DNA from: Campylobacterota bacterium
GTDB taxonomy: Bacteria > Campylobacterota > Campylobacteria > Campylobacterales > Sulfurovaceae
DNA length: 8,867 bases
Assembly (NCBI GenBank): GCA_003646525.1
Contig: QMKU01000038.1
Span: 1 to 8,867 of the forward strand
Direction of reading: 5' to 3'
The notes under the pieces are model-generated. The model did no database searches. It was not told the DNA's origin and saw nothing but the letters and a program-made list of their open reading frames with translations. The translations under genes were made by a program, and so were the position numbers. Positions 1-7,716 of the stretch are shown here, piece after piece (the first letter of the stretch is position 1; each line of letters starts with the position of its first letter).

Positions 1-185
1 GTGTTGACATGAAACCATGCAAATAGTAGCCCGATAATAAAGCTACCAAGCAGATTGACTGCTAGTGTACCAAAAGGAAGGGTGTGTGGGATATGTCTGC
101 TGACCAATCCATTGATCAGCATACGAGAGACAGCACCTAGTGCACCACCACTAGCGACTGCGAGAAGCGTGATCCAATTCGTCAT
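1..185 (-). CDS. crcB: CrcB/Fluc fluoride channel, N-terminal part (cut by window edge)
   Basis: Small membrane protein that exports fluoride as a dual-topology dimer in the inner membrane. Only the first 61 codons are in the window; the 3' end lies off the left edge. The reading shows the two N-terminal family signatures: a glycine-rich first helix with GGALGAVSRM at residues 13-22 (family GGxxGAxxRy), and GTLAVNLLGSFIIG at 39-52, the conserved second-helix motif with the channel-lining Asn. The ATG at 185 is preceded by AAGG on the minus strand at suitable spacing, and it lies inside the end of plsC (35-nt overlap), so it is the last visible gene of the operon. No fluoride riboswitch can precede it, because there is no untranslated gap. 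Family assignment is firm; completeness cannot be judged. Confidence 0.9.
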   Translation of the reverse strand, partial: MTNWITLLAVASGGALGAVSRMLINGLVSRHIPHTLPFGTLAVNLLGSFIIGLLFAWFHVN

Positions 186-861
186 CTATTACCTTTTGCA
201 TTGAAGTTTTCATTGTATTATACCAATCATCAGGCGCATTTTTTACATCAATAGTAGGCAGATAGATATAATGGACAGTTGAGTTGTGCGCCGTTCTGTT
301 GTGTTCATTGAGTAAGTATTTGCTTCCTGTGATGACAACAGGCTGTACTTTGAGCCCAATTTTCTTTGCGATGAACTTTGCACCTGATTTGAAGGAGAGA
401 AGTTCTTGTCCATCTGCACGGGTACCTTCTGGGAAGAGTGCAACAGCACGATGCTTAATAGTCTGGGACTCTTTGACATCCTTGATGAGCTTGAGAAGCC
501 CAGTTTTGTTTTCTCTATCTATCGAGATCATATCACCCTTTCGCAGAAGGTGTCCAAACCAAGGAGTGTCAAAAAGTTCCTTCTTTGCGATCCACCGAAG
601 GTGTCCAGTTTGTAGTGCCTCCATACCAATAATATCAACAATTCCCTGATGATTCATGAGTATCATGTCTGCCTCGGGGTCAGCTTCGCCGATTTGTATC
701 AACTTGCCTCCTATCAAAAAGATGATGAACATGTTGAGACGATGTATGGTAGTACCTTTTTTGCTGGGAAACAAAGCGAGCAAAGGGATCATAATAACTG
801 CTACTATAAATGAGATAAGAAACGCATCCCAATAAAATCTAATTTTTGCAAAGATCTTCAT
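151..861 (-). CDS. plsC: 1-acyl-sn-glycerol-3-phosphate acyltransferase (PlsC)
   Basis: Transfers an acyl chain to lysophosphatidic acid to give phosphatidic acid, the second acylation of phospholipid synthesis, at the cytoplasmic face of the inner membrane. At 236 residues it has the usual family length. A hydrophobic N-terminal segment (about 12-31) and a second one (42-52) anchor it. Catalytic block I is NHQGIVD at 70-76, with the His71/Asp76 pair. Block II is the KKELF...ISIDR stretch at 93-116. Block III, the glycerophosphate-binding FPEGTR, is at 143-148. Block IV is VQPVVI at 172-177. The start at 861 lies 23 nt inside the preceding SH3-domain gene, with a purine-rich AGGATGGG upstream. 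Its 3' end overlaps crcB. The acyltransferase family is certain; the exact acyl acceptor is inferred from the family. Confidence 0.93.
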   Translation of the reverse strand: MKIFAKIRFYWDAFLISFIVAVIMIPLLALFPSKKGTTIHRLNMFIIFLIGGKLIQIGEADPEADMILMNHQGIVDIIGMEALQTGHLRWIAKKELFDTPWFGHLLRKGDMISIDRENKTGLLKLIKDVKESQTIKHRAVALFPEGTRADGQELLSFKSGAKFIAKKIGLKVQPVVITGSKYLLNEHNRTAHNSTVHYIYLPTIDVKNAPDDWYNTMKTSMQKVIDDELDHASRSR

Positions 862-1879
862 TTTTAACCCATCCTATTATTCCATTTTGATACTCAATTT
901 TGTTAAACTCTGCCCTCTCACCCAAAAGTGCTGTTGTGAAGTCATTATCAACTTTGGTACTGATTCGACTTGTATAGGTAGGGAGGATATATAGAGGTGT
1001 GCCTTGCTTGATACATATCTCTTTCTTCGGTGCATAGAAAGTGAGTAGGGTGATGATAGACAGGACTGCTAATATTAGATAAAAAAAGTCCCTTTTCCAT
1101 AAAAATAGTAGAGAAAAAAAGATCACAAAACCTACAAAAGCCATTTTTTTTACTTTGTCAAAACTATCATCTTTTGGATTGAGTTCAGATTGAGTGGAGA
1201 CAGAGTAATCTCTGATAACGATAGGAGCCCCTAAAAAGACATATTGCCCTTTAATCGTATTAAAATAGGTAAATTTAATACTTTTTTGTGTAGCTGGTAC
1301 GACTACATAGTATTCGGCTTGTACCTTGGCATGGTTGCGTTTTATATTTTCAGTGCCATCTTCGATAACTGCGTTGAGATGCATGTTTTCTAAATTTGCT
1401 TCAAAAGCTTCGATCGAGAGGGTGACAAGATTATTATTTTCATCATAAGTTGAAGCTTGAGAAGTTTTGATCTTCATATCAGCAGCCAATACAGCACAAA
1501 AATCTTCCCTGTGCTTTAGATTGGCAATGGGGATATTAGAGGCTTCCAAGGTGTGATTTTCATCCCCTTCACTGATGGTCAATTCTGGCAGGTAAAAGTC
1601 TCTGCTATATGTCTTGAAATAGAAGGTGAAAAAGGTGTCATTGCCATTTTTAATCACAAGAGGTTTTTTAAAAACTGGTTGATTTGAACTCTCGCTATCA
1701 AAATAAAAATGAGGATTTTGATTTTTAGATCCTATCTCTAGTACTGTGATGGCAAATATTTGATTTTGATATACTTTTTTTGGAATATAGCTATATTGAT
1801 ACTCCACTCCTGCCTGTAGAGACGAGGCAAACCAAATCCATGAAAGGAGTAAAAAAAAGAGTCTCTTAGGTATAGGCAT
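839..1879 (-). CDS. exported membrane protein with C-terminal SH3-like domain
   Basis: 346 residues, function unknown. Residues 1-23 look like a cleavable signal peptide (basic start, hydrophobic core LFFLLLSWIWFA, SLQA before the likely cut). Residues 24-245 form a beta-rich periplasmic region whose texture (FFTFYFKTYSRDFYLPEL) recalls BatD-type proteins. Two hydrophobic helices follow at about 247-261 and 264-282. Residues 288-344 (from the KEICIKQGTPLYILP stretch to IIGWVKNEDL) match a bacterial SH3-like fold, including the final GWV...L. With two helices after a cleaved signal peptide, the SH3 domain would also lie outside the membrane; this is inference. The start forms a TAATG overlap with the purQ stop. 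From memory, C. jejuni has a hypothetical protein at the same place between purQ and plsC. A role at the cell wall is a guess from the SH3 domain. Confidence 0.85.
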   Translation of the reverse strand: MPIPKRLFFLLLSWIWFASSLQAGVEYQYSYIPKKVYQNQIFAITVLEIGSKNQNPHFYFDSESSNQPVFKKPLVIKNGNDTFFTFYFKTYSRDFYLPELTISEGDENHTLEASNIPIANLKHREDFCAVLAADMKIKTSQASTYDENNNLVTLSIEAFEANLENMHLNAVIEDGTENIKRNHAKVQAEYYVVVPATQKSIKFTYFNTIKGQYVFLGAPIVIRDYSVSTQSELNPKDDSFDKVKKMAFVGFVIFFSLLFLWKRDFFYLILAVLSIITLLTFYAPKKEICIKQGTPLYILPTYTSRISTKVDNDFTTALLGERAEFNKIEYQNGIIGWVKNEDLCKN

Positions 1880-2565
1880 TACTGCTCAAATCCTTGAAGC
1901 ATCTTGATCCCATCGATAGAACCTAGGATCTCCTCCATAGCTCTTTCTGGATGAGGCATGAGACCAAAAATATTTTTCTCTTTATTGCAAATCCCAGCGA
2001 TTGATGTCACAGAACCATTGACAACTTCACGATCTCCAAGTGCATCGCAATAACGCAATAGAATTTGTCCATTCTCTTCGAGATTAGCAAGTCCATTGTC
2101 ATCAATATAGTAGTTTCCATCAGCATGGGCGATAGGTATATTCAGTATATCACTGTCACTGTATTGATTGAGGAAGGCATTATCACTATTGACAACTTTG
2201 AGATGCTGATATTTTGAAATGAAATGAAGATTGTTATTTCGCTTCAATGCACCAGGCAAAAGCCCAACTTCTGTGAGAATTTGAAATCCATTGCAGATAC
2301 CCAGTACTTTTCCACCTTGATTGGCGTAAGCTACAACCGCTTTCATGACAGGAGAGAAGCGTGCAATTGATCCAGATCTGAGATAGTCACCGTAGCTAAA
2401 ACCACCAGGAACTATGACCAAGTCAGTCTTTTTGGGAAGTGACTCCTCTTTGTGCCAAATCAATTCTGTCTTGTGACCTAGTTTATCAAATGCATATTGG
2501 GTATCAAATTCACAATTTGTACCGGGAAACCGAAGTATTACGACATTCATGGGTGTTTTTTGCAT
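1879..2565 (-). CDS. purQ: phosphoribosylformylglycinamidine synthase, glutaminase subunit PurQ
   Basis: Class I glutamine amidotransferase that feeds ammonia to PurL for conversion of FGAR to FGAM, step four of purine synthesis, in the cytoplasm. It is 228 residues, typical for stand-alone PurQ. The nucleophile Cys91 sits in GICNGFQ (89-95), and the His205/Glu207 pair in MPHPERAM (203-210). FPGTNCE (13-19) and VPGGFSYGDYLRSG (52-65) are conserved PurQ motifs. The three-part PurS/PurQ/PurL enzyme is expected because PurS lies directly upstream; PurL itself is not in the window. The ATG at 2565 overlaps the purS stop as TGATG. A second ATG six codons in (2550) would begin at the conserved MNVVILRFPG and is a real alternative, but it has no ribosome binding site, so the coupled start is preferred. 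Confidence 0.96.
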   Translation of the reverse strand: MQKTPMNVVILRFPGTNCEFDTQYAFDKLGHKTELIWHKEESLPKKTDLVIVPGGFSYGDYLRSGSIARFSPVMKAVVAYANQGGKVLGICNGFQILTEVGLLPGALKRNNNLHFISKYQHLKVVNSDNAFLNQYSDSDILNIPIAHADGNYYIDDNGLANLEENGQILLRYCDALGDREVVNGSVTSIAGICNKEKNIFGLMPHPERAMEEILGSIDGIKMLQGFEQ

Positions 2566-2804
2566 CAGACTATCTCGATAGTATAATCTTCAATAACTGT
2601 ATTGGCAAGAAGTGTTTCGCACATCTCCTCAACCTCTTTTTGTGCCTCTTCTCTGTTCTCTGTATCAAGTTTGATGATGATCTGTTTGCCGATACGAACA
2701 TCCATGATTCCCTTGAAGTTCATTGACTCAAGTGCATGGCGTGTCGCCTTTCCTTGTGGATCCAAAACACCCTCTTTGAGATATACATTGACAATAGCTT
2801 TCAT
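2565..2804 (-). CDS. purS: phosphoribosylformylglycinamidine synthase subunit PurS
   Basis: Small structural subunit that bridges PurQ and small-type PurL in the FGAM synthase complex of purine biosynthesis. It is 79 residues, the normal PurS size. Characteristic segments are VYLKEGVLDPQG (7-18), the strand VRIGKQIII (36-44) and the C-terminal LLANTVIEDY (65-74). The ATG directly follows the purC stop with no spacer, and a strong GGAGGAG ribosome site lies inside the last purC codons. The stop overlaps the purQ start by one base. Its presence implies a small-type PurL elsewhere in the genome rather than the fused large PurL of gammaproteobacteria. Confidence 0.95.
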   Translation of the reverse strand: MKAIVNVYLKEGVLDPQGKATRHALESMNFKGIMDVRIGKQIIIKLDTENREEAQKEVEEMCETLLANTVIEDYTIEIV

Positions 2805-3521
2805 TTACTTCTCCTCCAATATTCTACTGAGTACTTCTTCATAAGCGACTTTAATTCCGCCAAGCCCTTCTCTAAATCTATCTTTATCCATCTTTTTACC
2901 ACTGTTGCTGTCCCAGAGTCTGAAATTATCTGGACTTAGTTCATCGATGAGGATGATATTGTCATCACTATCTCGTCCAAACTCTAGTTTGAAATCAACC
3001 AATGTCAAATCTCGCTTTGCATAGAAATCTTTGAGTAAGGTATTGATACGGCGTGCCATAAAGCGTAAATAGTCAAGCTCAGATTCGTTTTTGACCAATT
3101 CAAGGATCATACAGTGTTGATCGTTTAGTTTTGGATCACCTAGCGCATCATCTTTGTAATCAAACTCTACAAGCGTAAAAGGAAGTATTTTACCATCCTC
3201 GATACCTAAATTGCGGCTGAGGCTTCCTGTGGCAATATTGCGCACGATCACTTCGATGAAAATAACATCTGCTTTTTTGTGTAGCATATGATTGTCATCT
3301 AGCATCTGGACAAAGTGGCTAGGCACACCCTTTTGATTGAGATATTTGAAAAGTACGGTTGAGATTTTATTGTTGAGTGCACCTTTGCCTACTTCGCTAG
3401 ATTTTTTTTCACCGTTGAATGCAGTAAGATCATCTTTGAATTCCGAAATATAAAGATCGGGATCTTGGGTTGACCAGATCTTTTTTGCTTTACCTTCGTA
3501 AACTAATTGTGCTTTTTCCAC
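2805..3521 (-). CDS. purC: SAICAR synthetase (phosphoribosylaminoimidazole-succinocarboxamide synthase)
   Basis: ATP-dependent ligase that joins CAIR and aspartate to give SAICAR in purine synthesis; cytoplasmic. It is 238 residues, normal for bacterial PurC. Family features are the N-terminal [11 protein letters not shown] (6-16), [13 protein letters not shown] (90-102), the signature LVDFKLEFG (174-182) and [12 protein letters not shown] (193-204), which carries acidic metal and substrate contacts. Translation starts at GTG, not ATG: the sequence reads TAGTG, so the G of the start codon is the last base of the ctp stop. AGGAGA lies 7 nt upstream and fixes this start. The next gene, purS, begins directly after its stop. 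Confidence 0.96.
   Translation of the reverse strand: MEKAQLVYEGKAKKIWSTQDPDLYISEFKDDLTAFNGEKKSSEVGKGALNNKISTVLFKYLNQKGVPSHFVQMLDDNHMLHKKADVIFIEVIVRNIATGSLSRNLGIEDGKILPFTLVEFDYKDDALGDPKLNDQHCMILELVKNESELDYLRFMARRINTLLKDFYAKRDLTLVDFKLEFGRDSDDNIILIDELSPDNFRLWDSNSGKKMDKDRFREGLGGIKVAYEEVLSRILEEK
2811..2817 (-). promoter_or_regulatory. ribosome binding site of purS
   Basis: GGAGGAG on the minus strand, 6 nt before the purS ATG and wholly inside the last codons of purC. It is the strongest Shine-Dalgarno in the operon and fixes the purS start. Confidence 0.8.
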
Positions 3522-4918
3522 TATTTATTCTCCTGTTTTGGTTGGGCTATGATCATAAGTGCTTTTAGGATATTGATGGCACTTTTGAGTTGCGCATCAT
3601 CATAAATTTGATCTTCGGTGACAATAGTTTTATCCTTTTTTTCTTTCTCTTTTTTGGCAGACTTTTCAGCTTTTTCTTTCTCCCTTTCTCTCTTTTTGTC
3701 TTTTCCATTCTTTTTTTCATCAATTCTTTCATCAATTTTTTCAAGTTCTTTTTCCAAGTGTTTCTTGAGCTCTCTCTCTTTTATCATGAAGCTGTTGTTG
3801 TTGTCTCTTGCTACTTTTCCGGGATGCACAATAATATCTGGTGTGACACCCTCAGCTTGGATCGTTCGACCACTAGGGAGATAATAGCGAGCAACTGTTA
3901 GCCTAAGCGCTTCGCCATCACCTACGGGCATCACTACTTGAACACTACCTTTTCCAAATGTTTTTTCACCAACGACTATAGCGCGTCTGTTGTCCTGAAG
4001 TGCACCACTTACGATTTCACTGGCACTTGCGGAGCCACCATTGACCAATACGACCATAGGAGTCTTAATGTTACTCTCTTTTTCATGGGCTTCAAATTCA
4101 ATATTCTCTGCATCATCTCTACCTTTTTGACTTACGATGATTCCGCTATCTACAAAAAGATCTACCAGATCCACGGCTTGATCAAGTAATCCACCTGGAT
4201 TATTTCTCAAATCGAGAATGATACCTGTGCGGTTAGGATTCTCCTGCATTGCTTCTTTTACATCTTTGGCTACTTTCTGATCAAAAGAGGTGACATGAAT
4301 ATAGAGAATGTCATCTTCGATCTTCTTGGCATAGACAGATTGAATTTCAATAATATCTCTAGTGATTTTGATAGTCAAAGGTCTAGGTTCTCCTTTGCGG
4401 ATGATAGTTAGTAAAATATCTGTTTTAGGCTTTCCTCTCATGATGGAGACTGCTTCATCGATCGTCATACCCAGTGTTGCTTTGTCATCAATCTTGAGAA
4501 TGATATCTCCTGCCTCGATACCTGCTCTATCTGCGGGTGTACCATCCAATGGAGCGATAACGGTTAAAACATTGTCTTTCATTCCGACACTAATTCCCAG
4601 ACCTCCAAATTCACCATTGGTTTGGACATTGAGCTCTTTAAAGCTTTTCTTGTCCATGAAAGAGGAGTGTGCATCCAAGTTGGTGAGTAGACCCTTGAGT
4701 GCCTTATCGACAAGATCAGAAGTGTTGAGATCATCAACATACTGCTCATCGATTGCATTGAGAATGCGTGTAAACTTGATATAGGCAGCGAGTTTGCTCT
4801 GCTTCGTATCATCATTTGATGTTTCATTTCTGGCTTGAGCACTTGTTCCGACGATCAGTGCTGCCACTATAGTAGAGACAAGCCCCAGAGCGATAATTTT
4901 TTTACTTTTTTTAATCAT
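3521..4918 (-). CDS. ctpA: S41-family C-terminal processing protease, exported (CtpA/Prc type)
   Basis: Serine protease that trims C-termini of periplasmic proteins. It is 465 residues from the ATG at 4918. This start puts a clean signal sequence at the front (MIKKSKK, hydrophobic core, AQA cut near residue 29). A PDZ domain spans about 101-177 (GGLGISVG...[13 protein letters not shown]). The peptidase core has LDLRNNPGG at 235-243, GGSASASEI with nucleophile Ser298, and FGKGSVQ with the general-base Lys323 and Gln327. Ser and Lys are 25 apart, as in this family. Residues about 379-430 are an extremely Lys/Glu-rich, coiled-coil-like tail, followed by a short helical end. It leads the purine operon; its stop overlaps the purC start. 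The symbol follows the family, and the exact orthologue name is uncertain. Confidence 0.93.
   Translation of the reverse strand: MIKKSKKIIALGLVSTIVAALIVGTSAQARNETSNDDTKQSKLAAYIKFTRILNAIDEQYVDDLNTSDLVDKALKGLLTNLDAHSSFMDKKSFKELNVQTNGEFGGLGISVGMKDNVLTVIAPLDGTPADRAGIEAGDIILKIDDKATLGMTIDEAVSIMRGKPKTDILLTIIRKGEPRPLTIKITRDIIEIQSVYAKKIEDDILYIHVTSFDQKVAKDVKEAMQENPNRTGIILDLRNNPGGLLDQAVDLVDLFVDSGIIVSQKGRDDAENIEFEAHEKESNIKTPMVVLVNGGSASASEIVSGALQDNRRAIVVGEKTFGKGSVQVVMPVGDGEALRLTVARYYLPSGRTIQAEGVTPDIIVHPGKVARDNNNSFMIKERELKKHLEKELEKIDERIDEKKNGKDKKREREKEKAEKSAKKEKEKKDKTIVTEDQIYDDAQLKSAINILKALMIIAQPKQENK
3529..3534 (-). promoter_or_regulatory. ribosome binding site deciding the GTG start of purC
   Basis: AGGAGA on the minus strand, 7 nt before the GTG at 3521, located inside the end of ctp. 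It supports a GTG start that overlaps the ctp stop codon. The next in-frame ATG codons are internal and would remove the conserved N-terminal motif. Confidence 0.8.
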
Positions 4919-4958
4919 AATGTTTATCCATATTAGAACGAAAATTTTAATGTATATT

Positions 4959-4970
4959 TTATTTAAATAA
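4959..4970. repeat. 12-bp perfect AT palindrome in the divergent promoter region
   Basis: TTATTTAAATAA equals its own reverse complement. It lies between the ctp start and the clpB promoter and overlaps the proposed ctp -10. It could be a regulator site or simply a product of AT-rich composition. Confidence 0.4.
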
Positions 4971-4993
4971 TACTTAGAGACGGCTATGTTCAA
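4965..4993 (-). promoter_or_regulatory. possible promoter of the ctp-pur-plsC-crcB operon
   Basis: On the minus strand TTGAAC (4988-4993) is followed after 17 nt by TTATTT (4965-4970); TATTAT is the alternative -10 with a 15-nt spacer. Both lie about 50 nt before the ctp ATG, in the only non-coding stretch upstream of the operon. The region is so AT-rich that several -10-like hexamers occur, so the exact site is a weak call. Confidence 0.3.
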
Positions 4994-5026
4994 TTTTGGA
5001 TAAGTTAATAAAATATTGTAAATAAA

Positions 5027-5047
5027 CTTGACAACAAGTGACTAAAG
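5027..5047. promoter_or_regulatory. HAIR-like operator (putative HspR repressor site)
   Basis: CTTGACA-N7-ACTAAAG compares with the HspR-associated inverted repeat CTTGAGT-N7-ACTCAAG. Eleven of fourteen half-site bases match and the 7-base spacing is exact. It covers the -35 box and most of the spacer, where a bound repressor would block RNA polymerase. HspR control of clpB is known in Campylobacter; its use here is inferred, and no hspR gene is in the window. Confidence 0.5.
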
Positions 5048-5056
5048 TTGTATAAT
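5028..5056 (+). promoter_or_regulatory. clpB promoter, perfect sigma-70 consensus
   Basis: TTGACA at 5028-5033, a 17-bp spacer, and TATAAT at 5051-5056. All twelve bases match the E. coli vegetative consensus at optimal spacing. Transcription would start near 5063, giving a leader of about 30 nt before the clpB ATG. The region upstream of clpB has no other comparable signal. Confidence 0.85.
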
Positions 5057-5082
5057 GTTGATTAGAATTAAATTATTTAAAC

Positions 5083-5088
5083 AGGGGA
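5083..5088 (+). promoter_or_regulatory. ribosome binding site of clpB
   Basis: AGGGGA, 5 nt before the ATG at 5094. No other start codon with a ribosome site lies nearby, and the protein begins at the position usual for ClpB. Confidence 0.75.
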
Positions 5089-5093
5089 AATAA

Positions 5094-7679
5094 ATGAGTA
5101 TATTAGAGAAATTAACCAATCAAATGACCCAGACAGTAGAATCAGGGCTTTCATTGGCACTGCATAATAAAAATCAAGAAGTTGATCCTATTCATCTGAT
5201 ATGGGCACTACTGACTAATAGCGGATCGATACTTCACCAGACACTCAACAAGATGAACGCAGATAAAGCAGCGATAGAACTCGAAGCAAAAAGTGCATCT
5301 CAGAAGTTGCCGACTGTTTCATCAGTCACCAAAGAGACAATCAAACTTTCGCAAAAACTTGTTCGTTCATTGCAGAATGGCGAAGGGGTTATGGTAACAA
5401 ATGGAGATCAGTATTTGGCTGTTGACAGCTGGTTGATCGCCAATAGTGATGAGAATTTTATCCGAGACATCATCGGGAAGTATTTGGATATCTCTGAGTT
5501 CAAGAAGACACTTGAGTCGATCAGAGGTGGCAAGCAGATAGATTCGCAGAGTGGTGATGAGACACTTGAAGCATTGGATAAGTATGGTATAGATCTCAAC
5601 CAAAAGGCACTCGATGGTGAGTTGGATCCTGTCATTGGCAGGGATGAAGAGGTACAAAGAATGATGCAGATTCTTATTAGGAAGACCAAAAACAATCCTA
5701 TCCTCATCGGTGAACCAGGAACAGGCAAGACGGCGATTGTTGAAGGTTTGGCTCAACGAATTGTCAACAAGGAGGTGCCGTTGAGTTTGCAAAATATGCG
5801 TGTTATTTCGCTTGATATGAGTCGCTTGATCGCTGGAGCCAAGTATCGTGGTGAGTTTGAGGATCGTCTCAAGGCGGTGATCGACGAAGTAAAAGAGTCT
5901 GCCAATGTCATCCTCTTCATCGATGAGATTCACACGATCGTAGGAGCAGGCGCAAGTGAAGGCAGTATGGATGCAGCAAATATCCTCAAGCCTGCACTCG
6001 CTAGAGGGGAGCTACATACGATTGGAGCAACGACACTCAAGGAGTACCGTAAATATTTTGAGAAAGATACTGCACTTCAGAGACGCTTTCAGCCAGTAAA
6101 AGTCGGTGAGCCAAGCATCAATGAAGCACTACAGATACTTAGAGGAATCAAAAATAGACTAGAGACGCATCACAATGTTGTCATAGCCGATAGTGCACTA
6201 GTCGCGGCAGCCAAACTGTCAGATCGTTATATTACTGATAGATTTTTACCTGATAAAGCGATTGATCTCATCGATGAAGCAGCAGCAGAACTCAAGATGC
6301 AGATAGAGAGTGAGCCGAAAGATTTGTCAAAAGCCAAACGAGAGATCTCTACACTACAAGTAGAAAAAGAGGCACTCAAGATGGAAGAGAGTGACAAAAA
6401 CAGTTCAAGACTCGATGAGATAGCCAAGGAGTTGGCTGACCTTGAAGAGAAGCGCATCTCCCTACAGAGTCAATTTGACAATGAAAAAGAGGTTTTCAAT
6501 CAGATAGCTGAAGTCAAAAATAGCATTGAATCACTCAAGACACGGGCAGAACTTGTTAAGAGAGAGGGAGACTTCAACAAGGCGGCAGAGATAGAATATG
6601 GTCAAATACCTGCAGATGAGGAGAAACTCAAGAGACTTGAGAATAAGTGGTCTCGGATGATGGATGAGGGCACACTACTCAAAAATTCAGTGGATGAAGA
6701 GATGATCGCAAGCATCGTCAGTCGCTGGACAGGCATCTCTGTCAGCAAGATGATGCAAGGTGAGAAAGAGAAGATTTTGGCGATAGAGAGTATTCTCCAA
6801 AAAGAAGTCATAGGGCAAGAGGAGGCACTCAGGGCAGTATCAAGAGCGATCAAGCGAAACAAAGCAGGGCTCAGTGACTTGAACCGACCGATCGGGAGTT
6901 TTATGTTCTTGGGACCAACAGGTGTGGGCAAAACAGAGGTTGCTAAAACATTGGCAAAATTTCTCTTTGACTCCGAAAAGTCAATGATCCGTATCGATAT
7001 GAGTGAATATATGGAGAAACATGCTGCTAGTAGACTTGTAGGTGCACCTCCTGGATATGTGGGGTACGATGAGGGTGGACAGCTGACAGAAGCAGTCAGG
7101 AGAAAGCCTTATTCGGTTGTGCTATTTGATGAGATAGAGAAGGCGCATCCAGATGTCTTCAATATACTCCTTCAAGTACTTGATGATGGTCGCCTGACAG
7201 ACAATAAAGGGGTAACGATAGATTTTAAAAATACTATTATTATCATGACCTCCAATATTGCTAGTGATAAGATTATGGAATATAGTGATGCACAGGAGAG
7301 AGAGAAGGCTGTAAGGGAAGAGCTCAAACTCCACTTCAAGCCAGAGTTTCTCAACCGTCTGGATGATATCGTGATCTTCAATCCACTAGACCTCGAAGCG
7401 ATTACTAGCATCGTTGATATTCTCTTCAAAAGTATTCAGGACAAACTCGAAGAGCGTGACATTCAGATCACACTTACTCCAAGTGCCAAGGCCTATGTGG
7501 CAGAGGCAGGATTTGACCCTGTCTATGGTGCGAGACCACTCAAAAGAGCACTCTATGAGGTGGTCGAAGATAGACTTGCAGAGCTTATCCTAGAAGGCAA
7601 GATAGTCGAAGGCTCTAGCGTAGTGTTTGATGTGGAAAATGATGAGATTAGTGTTAAAATTGAGAATCTTCAATTTTAA
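5094..7679 (+). CDS. clpB: ATP-dependent disaggregase ClpB
   Basis: Hexameric Hsp100 AAA+ chaperone that threads aggregated proteins through its pore, working with DnaK; cytoplasmic. It is 861 residues, full length. The N-domain spans about 1-145. The first AAA+ module has Walker A GEPGTGKT (206-213), pore loop KYRG (250-253), Walker B VILFIDE (272-278) and arginine fingers R330/R331. The coiled-coil middle domain spans about 400-530. This domain, and the absence of a ClpP-binding IGF/L loop noticed on reading, separate ClpB from ClpA/ClpC. The second module has Walker A GPTGVGKT (607-614), pore loop GYVGYDE (654-660), Walker B VVLFDE (675-680), an arginine finger in FLNRLDD (R755), and sensor 2 GARPLKR (812-818). 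No key residue is missing. It has its own strong promoter with a HAIR-like operator and is followed by two small genes on the same strand. Confidence 0.98.
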   Translation: MSILEKLTNQMTQTVESGLSLALHNKNQEVDPIHLIWALLTNSGSILHQTLNKMNADKAAIELEAKSASQKLPTVSSVTKETIKLSQKLVRSLQNGEGVMVTNGDQYLAVDSWLIANSDENFIRDIIGKYLDISEFKKTLESIRGGKQIDSQSGDETLEALDKYGIDLNQKALDGELDPVIGRDEEVQRMMQILIRKTKNNPILIGEPGTGKTAIVEGLAQRIVNKEVPLSLQNMRVISLDMSRLIAGAKYRGEFEDRLKAVIDEVKESANVILFIDEIHTIVGAGASEGSMDAANILKPALARGELHTIGATTLKEYRKYFEKDTALQRRFQPVKVGEPSINEALQILRGIKNRLETHHNVVIADSALVAAAKLSDRYITDRFLPDKAIDLIDEAAAELKMQIESEPKDLSKAKREISTLQVEKEALKMEESDKNSSRLDEIAKELADLEEKRISLQSQFDNEKEVFNQIAEVKNSIESLKTRAELVKREGDFNKAAEIEYGQIPADEEKLKRLENKWSRMMDEGTLLKNSVDEEMIASIVSRWTGISVSKMMQGEKEKILAIESILQKEVIGQEEALRAVSRAIKRNKAGLSDLNRPIGSFMFLGPTGVGKTEVAKTLAKFLFDSEKSMIRIDMSEYMEKHAASRLVGAPPGYVGYDEGGQLTEAVRRKPYSVVLFDEIEKAHPDVFNILLQVLDDGRLTDNKGVTIDFKNTIIIMTSNIASDKIMEYSDAQEREKAVREELKLHFKPEFLNRLDDIVIFNPLDLEAITSIVDILFKSIQDKLEERDIQITLTPSAKAYVAEAGFDPVYGARPLKRALYEVVEDRLAELILEGKIVEGSSVVFDVENDEISVKIENLQF

Positions 7680-7689
7680 TGGTTATAAT
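7660..7689 (+). promoter_or_regulatory. promoter for the two small genes after clpB
   Basis: TTGAGA (7660-7665, five of six consensus bases), an 18-bp spacer and a perfect TATAAT (7684-7689). The -35 lies in the last codons of clpB and the -10 just after its stop. The next ATG is 27 nt past the -10. It would allow expression of the downstream genes apart from heat-shock control of clpB. Confidence 0.55.
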
Positions 7690-7716
7690 TCAAACAATAA
7701 TACACTAAGGACATTT

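Noticed and set aside
2551..2565. Later start of purQ at the second ATG (2550)
   Set aside because: It fits the family N-terminus, but no ribosome site precedes it, whereas the first ATG overlaps the purS stop in a coupling arrangement. Kept as an alternative only.
4362..4784. 140-codon open frame antisense to ctp
   Set aside because: Opposite the conserved PDZ and peptidase sequence, with composition typical of an antisense shadow.
4919..4993. 25-codon N-terminal extension of the ctp frame
   Set aside because: It lies in the AT-rich promoter region, would bury the signal peptide, and has no ribosome site. The ATG at 4918 gives a normal exported protease.
5000..5093. CIRCE element (HrcA site) upstream of clpB
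   Set aside because: No TTAGCACTC-N9-GAGTGCTAA or close variant is present; only the HAIR-like sequence fits a heat-shock operator.
5367..5933. 188-codon open frame antisense to clpB
   Set aside because: It lies fully inside the well-conserved clpB coding region, with no ribosome site or recognisable protein features; a shadow frame.
7627..7716. Upstream in-frame start of the thioredoxin-fold gene within clpB
   Set aside because: It would overlap clpB by 53 nt and place about 30 charged and mixed residues before an evident signal peptide. The ATG at 7717 has a good AAGGA.
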